Positions 55,735 to 64,000 of a stretch of 64,000 nt of DNA are shown here, one piece after another; position 1 is the first letter of the stretch; each line of letters opens with the position of its first letter. The DNA is taken from contig NZ_JACHWJ010000002.1 of assembly GCF_014191305.1 (NCBI RefSeq), forward strand, positions 248,001-312,000, given 5' to 3'. The position numbers and the translations under genes are program-made. The notes under the pieces were generated by a model. That model was not told where the DNA came from. It worked only from the letters and a program-made list of their open reading frames with translations, and did no database searches. The DNA is from Pseudoclavibacter helvolus. GTDB lineage: Bacteria > Actinomycetota > Actinomycetes > Actinomycetales > Microbacteriaceae.

Positions 55735-57284
55735 TCGTGGGACTCCATTTCCTGATCGGTTTGGTCGTGAAGGGGGAAATTCTGCTCTGGGCCGTCGGCG
55801 ACGATCGCTGCGAGAAGCAGGTGCACGGGCAGGACCAGCTCGGGGCGATCAAGGCTGACTCCGAGTTCGGCCGCGCGACGCAACCGCCCCTGCAGCGTGT
55901 TGCGGTGCACTCCGAGGCGGAGGGCGGCTGACGTGCCGGACCCCGCCGCGTCGAGGTAAGCAAGCACTGCACGCATGATCTCGTCTGCCTGCGGATCCGC
56001 GAGGAGGTCCGGGTAGCTGACCTCGGCGAGCGCCCTCGCATCCTCGCGAGTCAGCAGCCGACGAAGCAGCGGGACGCCGATGTTCTCTGCGTCGATGACC
56101 TCGCCGCTACGCGCGAGTCGCGAGGCGAGGTGCGCGCGCCGCAGCAGCGCAGATTTCTCGTCGACAGAACCCGACGCGAGCCCGACGGCAAGTCCAAGAC
56201 GTCCCGCCCCGCCCGTACCGCCGGGAATTCCGGATTGCCCGGCCAGACCAGCGCGACCAGGCTGTCCAGTCAGGAGGCTGTCAAGGCTGCGGTGAAGCTT
56301 GGCGTCGCCGCGTTCGTGCGGCACAAACGCGAACCAGCCGCCGGACGCGCGCGCCAGGGGCAGTTTGGGGAACGCGGTCCGCCACCGCTGTGACACAACC
56401 GGCGCAAGGCGAGAGGCGGCCAGGTCATCATTGCCTTCGACCCGCAGCACGACAACTGTCAGGGACGCTGTGTCGCGGCTCCGCGCCTCGGAACGCGAGA
56501 AGGTCGTGGTGGACTCGGCCTCCAGCGAGGGGACCACGGGCGTGTCAGCCAGTTCGGCGAAGCTGAGGAGCGGCGCGGCCGCGTCGATGTCGGCGAGCTC
56601 CTGAGCCATGAGGAGTGAATGGATGGTCGCGGCGGCCCTGGCGAGCGCCTGGTCGGCGAACTCCTGCTGGCCGCGCGCGACGAAAGCGCGCAGCTCGCAG
56701 TCGGCCTCGCGGGCGTCCAGGACGCGCCGCACCTCGATGGAGTCTGCCGGTGGCTGTCCGGCGCCGAAGAGCTCGATGCCGCCGACTACAAGCTGAACGC
56801 CAGCGCCGCCGAACTCCGTAGCGAGCGCCTCGAGAGCGCGCTGCGGCGAAGCCGACTTGGCGACACGCGACTGCAGCGCATCCAGTCGGCTAAGGACGCC
56901 GGCTTCGAGTGCTCCCAGCTCCCTTGCGAGCGAGACCGCGGCCCGGTCGATCGCGGCGCTCGCGGTGAGGAGCGCGACGCCGAAGCGCCGAGCCAGCTCG
57001 ATGATGGAGTCGGAGAACACCTGCTCCGAGACGATCACGGCGACAGCGTGGCGTTCCCAGGCGTAGCGGAGGGCTACCGAGACGACCCAACCGCCAAGCG
57101 CGAGCTCCTCGCCAAGCAACACGACGCTGTCGGGACCGACGCTGAGTACGTCGTCGACGTTGGTGATGATGATCACTTCGCGCACCGCCTGCGGGTGCTC
57201 CGGCAGATGATGTGGAGTGAGCTCGTCGCCCGCCTGTGATGCGAGGAGGTCGGTGAGGTTCACTCCTCGTCGTGGAACGATCAC
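55731..57284 (-). CDS. PucR-family transcriptional regulator
   Basis: A 517-residue regulator. The N-terminal PucR domain (LTDLLASQAGDELTPHHLPEHPQAVREVIIITNVDD) is followed by a GGDEF-like middle domain. The C-terminal HTH_30 has YLDAAGSGTSAALRLGVHRNTLQGRLRRAAEL. The linker region contains a Gly-rich stretch (GLAGQSGIPGGTGGAG). PucR proteins activate purine and other N-compound catabolism. It is inside the operon with GTGA overlap to the DUF917 gene, so it probably regulates its own operon. Confidence 0.92.
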   Translation of the reverse strand: MIVPRRGVNLTDLLASQAGDELTPHHLPEHPQAVREVIIITNVDDVLSVGPDSVVLLGEELALGGWVVSVALRYAWERHAVAVIVSEQVFSDSIIELARRFGVALLTASAAIDRAAVSLARELGALEAGVLSRLDALQSRVAKSASPQRALEALATEFGGAGVQLVVGGIELFGAGQPPADSIEVRRVLDAREADCELRAFVARGQQEFADQALARAAATIHSLLMAQELADIDAAAPLLSFAELADTPVVPSLEAESTTTFSRSEARSRDTASLTVVVLRVEGNDDLAASRLAPVVSQRWRTAFPKLPLARASGGWFAFVPHERGDAKLHRSLDSLLTGQPGRAGLAGQSGIPGGTGGAGRLGLAVGLASGSVDEKSALLRRAHLASRLARSGEVIDAENIGVPLLRRLLTREDARALAEVSYPDLLADPQADEIMRAVLAYLDAAGSGTSAALRLGVHRNTLQGRLRRAAELGVSLDRPELVLPVHLLLAAIVADGPEQNFPLHDQTDQEMESHE

Positions 57285-58369
57285 CGGCGCCCCCGTTCGC
57301 CAATACCGCGCACTGTGTGCGTGGTCATCGGGGCCAGCAGCGAGAGGCCTTCAGGCGTATACCACTGCTCGGCAGCAGGGAAGGAGACGAGGTCGAGCTT
57401 GTTGCCAACCCACAGATCCTCGAGGCTCGTCACGCCCGCGTCCTCGGGCCTGAGCATGGTGATAATGTCCGGGATGATCGCGTGCACGGCCCCGTCGACG
57501 AGCATCATGAGGATCTCGTTCTGGACCTCCAAGCGGATGATGCGCCCCTGCGCCTCGTCGACGAGCGTGACGCTCGAGGGGCGGTCAGGGAGGCCGGGCA
57601 GGGTGGGTCGGGATAGCCCCTCCACGGCGGTGACTCGGGCGCGGATGGCCTTCTTCATGCCAAGGAGTCTGGTCAGTTCTGCGTGCTTCTCATGGGTGAA
57701 CTTGTCGGAGTCAAGGATCCGACCGATTTCGATGAGGCGGCTGATGCTGCCGACGACCCCGTGCTGCAGGAGCTGCGCCCCTGTGACCGGGTACGAGGCG
57801 GTTGCCGCCCATCCACCGAGCTCGGCGGCCAGCGCACGCACGATGCGTTCTGCGCGAGCGGGGGAGAGCACTTCGAGGACGGCGGTCTCGCCCGTCGGAC
57901 CCGTGAGCCCGATAGGCCCTGCGTTGAGCCCGGCGAGCGCAAACGTCGTCTGATCGAGCAGGGGAAAGACGCGGCCCATGGGGTCCGCATCAACCAGAGG
58001 AAGACCCGTTCGGAGCGCGACGTACAGCGGCACGATCACGTTGATGCTCGCCGCGGCCAGTGGGAAGACGCCCTCGAGCGGCTGGCTCAGGTGTCCGGCG
58101 AGGAGCTCAAGCGCCGTCTCGAACTCGTCGCCGACCGGTATCATCTCCAAGGTCATGAGGCCTTTGTTCACGAACCCCAGCGACGCCGACATGGCGTCGC
58201 TGTCGAGTTCGTCTGGAGAGATGAGCAGCGGACGCCGGCCGGTGGCCGACATGGCGGCGAGCGCCAAGTCGCGGTACTGCAGCGTGCCGCCGTGGTCAAT
58301 GGTGCACGCCACAAACAGCGCGCCGGTGCAGAGGTGGCGCACGTCGGCCTCATGCAACTCGCGCCTCAC
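57281..58369 (-). CDS. DUF917 family protein (S-methyl thiohydantoin desulfurase-like)
   Basis: A 362-residue protein. VFPLAAASINVIVPLYVALRTGLPLVDADPMGRVFP is the family core with the DADP...GR motif, and SVTLVDEAQGRIIRLEVQNEI belongs to the C-terminal part. DUF917 genes usually stand next to hydantoinase genes. The S-methyl thiohydantoin desulfurase name comes from one studied relative. The start GTG 58369 overlaps the preceding hydantoinase-A-like stop. Confidence 0.88.
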   Translation of the reverse strand: MRRELHEADVRHLCTGALFVACTIDHGGTLQYRDLALAAMSATGRRPLLISPDELDSDAMSASLGFVNKGLMTLEMIPVGDEFETALELLAGHLSQPLEGVFPLAAASINVIVPLYVALRTGLPLVDADPMGRVFPLLDQTTFALAGLNAGPIGLTGPTGETAVLEVLSPARAERIVRALAAELGGWAATASYPVTGAQLLQHGVVGSISRLIEIGRILDSDKFTHEKHAELTRLLGMKKAIRARVTAVEGLSRPTLPGLPDRPSSVTLVDEAQGRIIRLEVQNEILMMLVDGAVHAIIPDIITMLRPEDAGVTSLEDLWVGNKLDLVSFPAAEQWYTPEGLSLLAPMTTHTVRGIGERGRR

Positions 58370-59709
58370 GCGCCAGCTCCCAGGCTTGGGACGGTGCCGG
58401 CAATCGGCGTGAGCGAGTCATCGTGCAGAGGCGACGCATCGACCCCTGGTTTCCCGGTGTGGGCGACGCCCCGAACGCGGATGCGCACCATGTGAGTTTC
58501 GCCATAGGCCGTGCTGAGCACGCGTGATTCGGCGATGCGCACGGCTGCCGGTTCGGCTCCCGCAGCCACGAGGTTGGCGCGGGCGACAGTTTCCCCGTGC
58601 TGCAGGGCCCGGGTCATGCCTGCCGCGTCCTGCGCAGTCGTCACGCTGTGGTGCCAGTAAGACATGGGCGCAACTGCGGCGCCCACCGCCACGAGGTCCT
58701 CGTCGGTGACCGCGGTCGGCGCGAGCCCGAAGGGCGCGAGCGCCCGCTCTCCTCCGGGCACAAGCACCGTTGCCGTCGGCGACGCTGAGCCGGCAAGCAG
58801 GACTTCCGTGAGAGGCACCACTCGGGCCGCGCTCGAGGCGAGGGATGCGCCGCCAGGGAGATCGGTGCGGTTCAGCATCGCCGGCAGTCCATCGATGAGT
58901 TCGCCGATCACCACGCCGTTCTCTCTTGCGATCACGATCCACCCCTCTGACCTGCCGACGAGCGTCGCCGCGCCGATGAGCGACACGGACGGCTGGGAAC
59001 GAAACGAGTGAACGGGGGTGATGGGGAGTCGAGTGAGCGGCGTGCATCCACCGTCGTTGGTGGTCACAAACGCCCGCACGCTGTTGTCGGACAGGGTCGC
59101 CACGGCGTCGGCCAGCCCTGAGGCGAGAAGCTCGGCGCTCGTGAGGAGCAGTGAGTTGACGACGGCGGTGAACTCTCGCGAGAGCAGGCTGTCGCTGGAG
59201 AACGAACTCGACTCGACCACGCTCGCGACTGTGGACCTCGACCGGAAGGCCGCCGCCGTGCGGTGCTCGTGTTCGGCGTTGACCGGGGAGCCTGCGGCCG
59301 AGACGACGATCTGCGCACCGGTCGGCACCCGCTCGACGAGGCGATGCAGCTCTGCAGTGCTCAGCTCGACGAGCTCGTGACCGAGCGCGTTGTGGCCACC
59401 TCGCAGTGCCTCGACCTGCACGGGGATATCCTCCGCCGCCCAGAAATGCGAGCGGGGTTCGATCGGGGAGCGGGGTTCGATGAACACCGAGGTCACGTTC
59501 GCGCCAGCGTCGAGCGCCAGCACCTCGCTCACGTCGAACACCACGGAGGAGACCCGCTCACCACCGGCGTCCCGCAACTCGGCGATCGCGGCGGCGACGG
59601 CGGCCACGAATCCGAGCGGTGACCTTGTTCCTGCTGTGAGCAGGCGGCCGTCTCCGAGCATCCCAACCGCCGAGATTTCGTCCTCGGACACGCGAACGCC
59701 GATCCGCAT
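58366..59709 (-). CDS. Hydantoinase/oxoprolinase A-like protein (short, divergent)
   Basis: A 447-residue protein that begins MRIGVRVSEDEISAVGML, a degenerate form of the HyuA opening (usually R-I-G-x-D-x-G-G-T-x-T-D). AELLASGLADAVATLSDNSVRAFVTTNDGGCTPL matches the HyuA domain 2 region. The Gly-Gly-Thr phosphate-binding residues are missing, so ATP use is doubtful. Full HyuA proteins are near 680 residues. It stands directly before the DUF917 gene (GTGA overlap), as in other hydantoin-type clusters. Confidence 0.6.
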   Translation of the reverse strand: MRIGVRVSEDEISAVGMLGDGRLLTAGTRSPLGFVAAVAAAIAELRDAGGERVSSVVFDVSEVLALDAGANVTSVFIEPRSPIEPRSHFWAAEDIPVQVEALRGGHNALGHELVELSTAELHRLVERVPTGAQIVVSAAGSPVNAEHEHRTAAAFRSRSTVASVVESSSFSSDSLLSREFTAVVNSLLLTSAELLASGLADAVATLSDNSVRAFVTTNDGGCTPLTRLPITPVHSFRSQPSVSLIGAATLVGRSEGWIVIARENGVVIGELIDGLPAMLNRTDLPGGASLASSAARVVPLTEVLLAGSASPTATVLVPGGERALAPFGLAPTAVTDEDLVAVGAAVAPMSYWHHSVTTAQDAAGMTRALQHGETVARANLVAAGAEPAAVRIAESRVLSTAYGETHMVRIRVRGVAHTGKPGVDASPLHDDSLTPIAGTVPSLGAGA

Positions 59710-59799
59710 GGTGCCTCCTCGCTTCTGTTCACTGCATCGTGCGCCAGACGCCGCCACCTGCGCCAGACTTCCGAGTTGACGCTCGGCGCGCTGTCGGGT

Positions 59800-60795
59800 C
59801 TATCCTCCCGCTCGCCGCGACTTCCGCGACAGCCACGCATCCGCGGCGACGGCGATGAGGATCAGCGCGCCCGTGACGACCTGCTGGTAGGTCGTGTCCC
59901 AGCGGAGCAGGTTGAAGCCGTTGCCGATGACCGTGAGGATGATCACGCCGACGACCGTTCGCCAGACGGCGCCCGCGCCGCCTAGGATGCTCGTGCCGCC
60001 GATCACGACAGCAGCGATGGCGGTGAGCTCCATCCCGGTTCCGAGCGACGGCTGCGCTGAGCCCGCCCTGGACGCCAGGACCATGCCGGCGGCCGCCGCG
60101 CAGACGCCGTTGATGGCGAACACGGAGATGTGGATGAGCGGCGTCCGCACGCCAGAGAGCCGGGCCGCCTCCTCGTTGCCGCCGACCGCGTAGATGCGTC
60201 GGCCGAAAGTGGTGCCCCAGAGGACGAAGCCGAGCACAAGTGCCGCGATCGCGAAGAGGATCGTTCCGCCAGAGATTCCGCCGAACACGGGCGTCGCCCA
60301 GACCCGGAAGCCCTCGAGCTGCTCTGCAGGGACGGCGAGGATCATCCCGCCCGTGAGCACCACGGCAAGCCCGCGGTAGATGATGCTGATTGCGAGGGAG
60401 CCGATGAAGGAGTTCACTCGGGTTGCCACGATCATCGTGCCAGTGAAGGTGCCGAGCAGGGCACCGACGAGCAGAGCAAGCGCGAAGCCCACGCCGACGC
60501 CGAACTGCGAGGTGAAGTACACGCCCGCGATGGCCGAGACGGCCAATGTTGCTGACGAGGAGAGGTCGAAGACGCCCGAGACAATACAGAGCGTAGCCCC
60601 GACCGCGAGCAGCCCTATGACGACGGCTTGGTCGAGGAGATTCACGATGTTCTGGCCAGTGAAGAACGTCGACGTCGAGAGGCTCAGGTAGACGATGATG
60701 GCGAGCAGGCCGCCGAGGATGCCGAAGTCTTTGAGGTCAATACGCTTGTGCAGCGGCCGCGTCTCAGTCTCGACGGGAACGGTGTCTGTGGTCAC
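59800..60795 (-). CDS. Ribose-type ABC transporter permease (RbsC-like)
   Basis: A 331-residue membrane protein with about eight to ten helices. NLLDQAVVIGLLAVGATLCIVSGVFDLSSSATLAVSA and GNEEAARLSGVRTPLI are typical of RbsC/BPD_transp_2 proteins. GTG 60795 is preferred to TTG 60804 because AGGAG lies nine bases before it but directly touches the TTG. It couples to the ATPase at 60808. The 90 bp from 59710 to 59799 hold no gene. Confidence 0.93.
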   Translation of the reverse strand: MTTDTVPVETETRPLHKRIDLKDFGILGGLLAIIVYLSLSTSTFFTGQNIVNLLDQAVVIGLLAVGATLCIVSGVFDLSSSATLAVSAIAGVYFTSQFGVGVGFALALLVGALLGTFTGTMIVATRVNSFIGSLAISIIYRGLAVVLTGGMILAVPAEQLEGFRVWATPVFGGISGGTILFAIAALVLGFVLWGTTFGRRIYAVGGNEEAARLSGVRTPLIHISVFAINGVCAAAAGMVLASRAGSAQPSLGTGMELTAIAAVVIGGTSILGGAGAVWRTVVGVIILTVIGNGFNLLRWDTTYQQVVTGALILIAVAADAWLSRKSRRAGG

Positions 60796-60807
60796 GGTGT
60801 TCAACTC

Positions 60808-62310
60808 CTAGAGAAAAGCGGCGGACATGATGTCCTCGCGGTCGGCGGGGCTCGTGAACTCGGCGGCGATGCGGCCGTGGCGCATAACGAGGATTCGATG
60901 CGCCAGCGCCATCACCTCTTCGAGCTCGGAGCTCACAACGATGACCGCTGTGCCGGCGGCGGCGAGGTCGAGGATGAGGTTGTGGATGTTGACCTTGGCG
61001 CCGATGTCGACACCTCGAGTCGGTTCGTCGATCAGGAACACCTTCGGGGGAGTCATGAGCCACTTCCCGAAGAGCGCCTTTTGCTGGTTGCCGCCGGAGA
61101 GAGCGCCGAGCGGCACGTTGCGCACGGTGCCGCGCACGTCGACGGTCGCGATGACGCGGTCGACCGCCTGCCGCTCCGCCCGGCGGCGCAAGATCCCGCC
61201 CGTCTGCCTGGATGCGAGCGACGGTAGGGCGATGTTCTCGACGGTGTCGCGGCGCAGCACGAGACCGGTCTCCTTCCGCGACTCGGGGACCAGCGCAAGA
61301 CCTCGGTCGATCATCTGGCGGATGCTGCTGCGCTTGACCTCGGAACCGCCGACTTCGATCGTGCCTGCGGTGATCCGGTCGGCGCCGAACAGCGCCCTGA
61401 GCACCTCCGATCTGCCGCTGCCGACGAGTCCGGCCAGGCCGAGGATCTCGCCGCGTCGCACGTCCAGGGAAATGTCCGTGACCCGCGCGCTGCTCATGCC
61501 GGTGGCTCGAAGCACGACCGGTGCACCCGCCGGAACGGGGTCCGGGGTTCGCGAGAGCGCGGCGACCTCGCGCCCCACCATGAGGCGCACCAGCGTTTCG
61601 GTGGAGTGGCCAGCGGCGGGTTCCGTCGTGATCTGCGCACCGTCTCGGAGGACGGTGATGCGGTCGGCGATACCGAGGACCTCCTCAAGGAAATGCGAGA
61701 CGATGACGATCGTCGTGCCCCTGGCTGCGAGCGCCCGGAGTACGGCGAGGAGCTGCTCCTTCTCGCCCTCGCCGAGCGCGGCCGTCGGCTCGTCCAGGCA
61801 CAGCACTCGAGAGCCTCTGGCCAGGGCCTTCAGGATCTCAACCTGCTGCGCCTTGCCGAGCGGGAGCGACCCGACGAGCGCCGACGGGTCGAGCTCGAAT
61901 CCCGACTCCTCGCAGAGCCGATCAAACTCGGCCAGGTCGGCGGCCCGCGTTGCGAAGCCGGCCGCGTTGGCCCAGCGCCCCAGGAAGACGTTCTCAAGCA
62001 CTGTGCGCCTCGGGAGCAGCGCTAGCTCCTGGGCGATCAGCGAGACGCCGTGCGCGATGGAGTCCCGAGGGCTCGAGAGCCGGATGGGGGCGCCGTCGAA
62101 CGTGAGCGTGCCGACGTCGGCGGGGATTGCACCGCCGAGGATCTTGAGGAGCGTCGACTTGCCCGCGCCGTTCTCGCCGAGGAGGCCGTGGATCTCGCCA
62201 GGCACGATCTCGAAGGTGACGTCGCGCAGTACGGAGACGCCGTTGTAGGACTTCCCGACTCCGTCGAGCCCGATTGTTGGTGTGCGGGGGAGTACCGCGG
62301 TGCTGTCCAC
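60808..62310 (-). CDS. Ribose-type ABC transporter ATPase (RbsA-like, two domains)
   Basis: A 500-residue double ATPase. The first half has Walker A GENGAGKST, signature-like LGKAQQVEILKAL and Walker B VLCLDEPTAAL. The second half has a degenerate Walker A (GLVGSGRSE), signature LSGGNQQK and Walker B VFLIDEPTRGVDI. This asymmetry is normal for RbsA/MglA. It starts at GTG 62310 and is separated from the binding protein by a strong hairpin. Confidence 0.94.
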   Translation of the reverse strand: MDSTAVLPRTPTIGLDGVGKSYNGVSVLRDVTFEIVPGEIHGLLGENGAGKSTLLKILGGAIPADVGTLTFDGAPIRLSSPRDSIAHGVSLIAQELALLPRRTVLENVFLGRWANAAGFATRAADLAEFDRLCEESGFELDPSALVGSLPLGKAQQVEILKALARGSRVLCLDEPTAALGEGEKEQLLAVLRALAARGTTIVIVSHFLEEVLGIADRITVLRDGAQITTEPAAGHSTETLVRLMVGREVAALSRTPDPVPAGAPVVLRATGMSSARVTDISLDVRRGEILGLAGLVGSGRSEVLRALFGADRITAGTIEVGGSEVKRSSIRQMIDRGLALVPESRKETGLVLRRDTVENIALPSLASRQTGGILRRRAERQAVDRVIATVDVRGTVRNVPLGALSGGNQQKALFGKWLMTPPKVFLIDEPTRGVDIGAKVNIHNLILDLAAAGTAVIVVSSELEEVMALAHRILVMRHGRIAAEFTSPADREDIMSAAFL

Positions 62311-62350
62311 AGCTGCTTCCTCTCGTGTCTGCGGTCATCGGACCTGGGGT

Positions 62351-62379
62351 GCCTGGCGGGGCGTGACGCCCCGCCAGGC
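62351..62379 (-). promoter_or_regulatory. Hairpin between the binding-protein and ATPase genes
   Basis: GCCTGGCGGGGCG (62351-62363) and CGCCCCGCCAGGC (62367-62379) form a perfect 13-bp stem with a 3-base loop. It lies 8 bp after the binding-protein stop. Such stems protect the upstream message or stop some transcripts, so that the binding protein is made in excess. That role is inferred. Confidence 0.7.
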
Positions 62380-62386
62380 GGCAGGG

Positions 62387-63391
62387 TCAGTCGTCGTAGG
62401 TCGACTCGAAGCCCTCGAGGTTTTCGGCGGTGCCGATGCCCTTGCCCGGGGCCAGGTCGGCCTCGTTGACGGCGACTTCGACCTCTTCACCGTTGTGCTT
62501 GCCGATGCCGAGTTCGGCCGCCGTGTACCCGTTCGTGTAGTTGTCCAGCGAGTACGTCGCGAACCAGTCGCCGTTCTTGACGGCCTCGATGGCCTGCCTG
62601 GACGAGCCATTGCCGACGAAGAGGACGTCGCTGTCGGCGCCAGCCGCGAGCTTCGCGCCGCCAACGGCCTGCGAGGAGCCGATGACCACGTCGACGTCCG
62701 GGTTGGCCGTGATGATGTCCTGGAACGCGGCCTGGCCTGCATCCGCCGTGTAGCCGCCCTCGACCTTGGCGACGACTTCAGCGCCGCCCTCGGTGAGGGT
62801 GTCGACCACTGCCTGCGTGCGGGCGTTGTCGAGGGCGAGGGTGCGGAACCCCTCCATGTACGCGACCTTGCAGGGGGCGGAGCCGGCCTCTTCACACGCG
62901 AGGAGCCCCATTTCGCCGAGCTTCTCGCCGTTGGTGACGGCCGGATCCACGATCGAGATGGCACCCTCGATCTGCGGTTCCACCATCTCGAAGTCGGGGC
63001 CGACCGCGGTGAACTCGACTACAACCGTGATCCCTGCCGCGATCGCCGACTCCAGCGGCTGCTGCACCGCGAGGTTGTCGTTCGCCTGGATGATGATGAC
63101 GTCGTATTGGCCTGTCGTGACCGCGTCGGTGATCTGCTGGGCCTGCAGCTGTCCGTCGAAGTTCGAGTCCACGAACTCCGCGGTCGCGCCGAGTTCTTCC
63201 GCCGCGGCCTCGACCCCACCCCACGTGCCCTGGGCGAAGGAGTTCGCGGCTGCGAAGCCGAAGAACCCGATGTTCAGCGATTCCTCGCCACCACTGGCAG
63301 TGGCTTCGGGTGCAGCGCCGCTGCAGCCGGCGAGAACAGCGACCGAGGCAAGTGCGATGCCCGGGAGGAGGACGGCATTCCTAGTCTTCAT
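62387..63391 (-). CDS. Ribose-type ABC transporter substrate-binding lipoprotein (RbsB-like)
   Basis: A 334-residue protein. The signal peptide ASVAVLAGC is a lipobox. NIGFFGFAAANSFAQGTWGGVEAAAEELG, QQITDAVTTGQYDVIIIQAND and DVDVVIGSSQAVGGAKLA follow the periplasmic-binding-protein-4 fold. Family members bind sugars or other small polar ligands. Beside hydantoinase genes the ligand is more probably a nitrogen heterocycle or amide; this is inferred from context. Confidence 0.92.
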   Translation of the reverse strand: MKTRNAVLLPGIALASVAVLAGCSGAAPEATASGGEESLNIGFFGFAAANSFAQGTWGGVEAAAEELGATAEFVDSNFDGQLQAQQITDAVTTGQYDVIIIQANDNLAVQQPLESAIAAGITVVVEFTAVGPDFEMVEPQIEGAISIVDPAVTNGEKLGEMGLLACEEAGSAPCKVAYMEGFRTLALDNARTQAVVDTLTEGGAEVVAKVEGGYTADAGQAAFQDIITANPDVDVVIGSSQAVGGAKLAAGADSDVLFVGNGSSRQAIEAVKNGDWFATYSLDNYTNGYTAAELGIGKHNGEEVEVAVNEADLAPGKGIGTAENLEGFESTYDD

Positions 63392-63435
63392 GATGAGTGC
63401 TCTTTCTCTGGAAGGGAGTGAGTGTCGCTAGGGGA

Positions 63436-64000
63436 TCAGGATGTGGGCTGGAAGCCGTAGTCGGCAGCGGCTCGTTCCGCCGAGATGAAGCCGTTCTCGA
63501 CGTCGTAGCGAATGGCTTCTGGGTCGCGTTTGCTCGCGTCGCCGTACCCGCCACCACCGCCGACGGCGAGGCGCACGACGGTGCCCTTCTTCGCGGGCTC
63601 CGCGTTGAGCTTCAGCGTGCGCTTCTCCTCGATGGTGCCCGGGTTGATGACCACCTCAGGGCCCGTGGCGCCGCTGCCCTCGAAGAGCCCCCACGCGGGA
63701 GTCTTCGAACGCTCGAACCAGAGGCCGAAGACGCCGTCGGCGAGGAACTCGTACTCGCGCACGACGCCGTTCCCGCCGCGCCACTGACCGGCTCCACCGG
63801 AGTCGGGGCGGATGGAGTACTCGCGGATGCGGAACGGCCACTTCGTCTCGACCATCTCGATGGGGAAGTCCTGCAGGGAGCCGTTGACGTTGTTGATGAG
63901 CGCCGACTCGCCGTCCGCGCCGTTCCATGCACCCCAGCCGCCGAGGGTCGCCTCCATGGAGACCCACTCGCGCCCGACGCGTGGATCGAACCCGGCGCTC
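63436..64000 (-). CDS. Hydantoinase B/oxoprolinase (C-terminal part, runs off the edge)
   Basis: The frame is open to position 64000, so the N-terminus is missing. ALINNVNGSLQDFPIEMVETKWPFRIREYSIRPDSGGAGQWRGG is characteristic of HyuB, as is GTVVRLAVGGGGGYGDASKRDPEAIRYDVENGFIS near the C-terminus (given in parts). HyuB with HyuA hydrolyses hydantoins or 5-oxoproline-like rings. It is the upstream gene of the minus-strand operon seen here and lies 44 bp before the binding-protein gene. Confidence 0.92.
   Translation of the reverse strand, partial: SAGFDPRVGREWVSMEATLGGWGAWNGADGESALINNVNGSLQDFPIEMVETKWPFRIREYSIRPDSGGAGQWRGGNGVVREYEFLADGVFGLWFERSKTPAWGLFEGSGATGPEVVINPGTIEEKRTLKLNAEPAKKGTVVRLAVGGGGGYGDASKRDPEAIRYDVENGFISAERAAADYGFQPTS

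Overview
The window is high-GC DNA with tightly packed genes, frequent GTG/TTG starts, 4-bp ATGA/GTGA stop-start overlaps and several candidate leaderless promoters. This points to an actinobacterium, most likely a Microbacteriaceae-type member of the Micrococcales. The assignment rests on style and gene content only; there is no rRNA or tRNA gene here.

Region 1 (1-1662, minus): the end of a phosphonate-type ABC uptake operon. It holds a partial phnC ATPase and a phnD binding-lipoprotein gene broken by a one-base frameshift.

Region 2 (1800-18923): a decaying defence and mobile island. It has a Phd/RelE-type toxin-antitoxin pair, a type I restriction-modification operon hsdM-hsdS-hsdR, a divergent OLD-family nuclease, and a DUF433/PIN-like toxin-antitoxin pair. 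hsdR is split by an IS3-family element. The OLD gene is split by an ISL3-family element exactly at the TOPRIM domain and cut again at its 3' end by an IS1380-family element. An IS1380 end fragment and a second ISL3 element lacking a target duplication follow. Removing each IS3/ISL3a insertion and one target copy restores an open frame, so the losses look recent. hsdM and hsdS remain intact.

Region 3 (19030-23395): an APC-family permease, a two-gene unit of a small membrane protein and a GIY-YIG nuclease-like protein, and an ADP-ribosylglycohydrolase.

Region 4 (23430-34710): an amine/amide catabolic operon on the minus strand (flavin monooxygenase, RidA, DUF1028, M20 amidohydrolase, aldehyde dehydrogenase, copper amine oxidase), a divergent LysR regulator and a YtcJ-type amidohydrolase. 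The amine oxidase gene is broken by a second, apparently identical copy of the IS3 element.

Region 5 (34919-45272, plus): one long operon of a sulfonate/nitrate-type ABC importer followed by a GMC oxidoreductase fused to a medium-chain dehydrogenase, an SDR, a histidinol-dehydrogenase-like enzyme, an FMN alpha-hydroxyacid dehydrogenase and a TPP-dependent enzyme. The order suggests import of a small diol or polyol, oxidation to a 2-hydroxyacid, then a 2-oxoacid, then decarboxylation. A 19-bp LysR-type motif (ATC-N9-GAT) occurs in both intergenic regions flanking the regulator, so Regions 4 and 5 may be one regulon.

Region 6 (45355-52450): ordinary genes, including a lipoprotein, a Cds1/cysteine-synthase-like PLP enzyme, an Abi-like HEPN protein, a TetR-SDR pair, PhnA, SdpI, a DUF4190-type membrane protein, a cupin and small hypotheticals.

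Region 7 (52599-64000, minus): a catabolic run of hydantoinase B (partial), a ribose-type ABC importer, a hydantoinase-A-like protein, a DUF917 protein, a PucR regulator, a GAF protein, an amidohydrolase and an M17 leucyl aminopeptidase. It probably degrades a hydantoin-like or cyclic amide/peptide compound.
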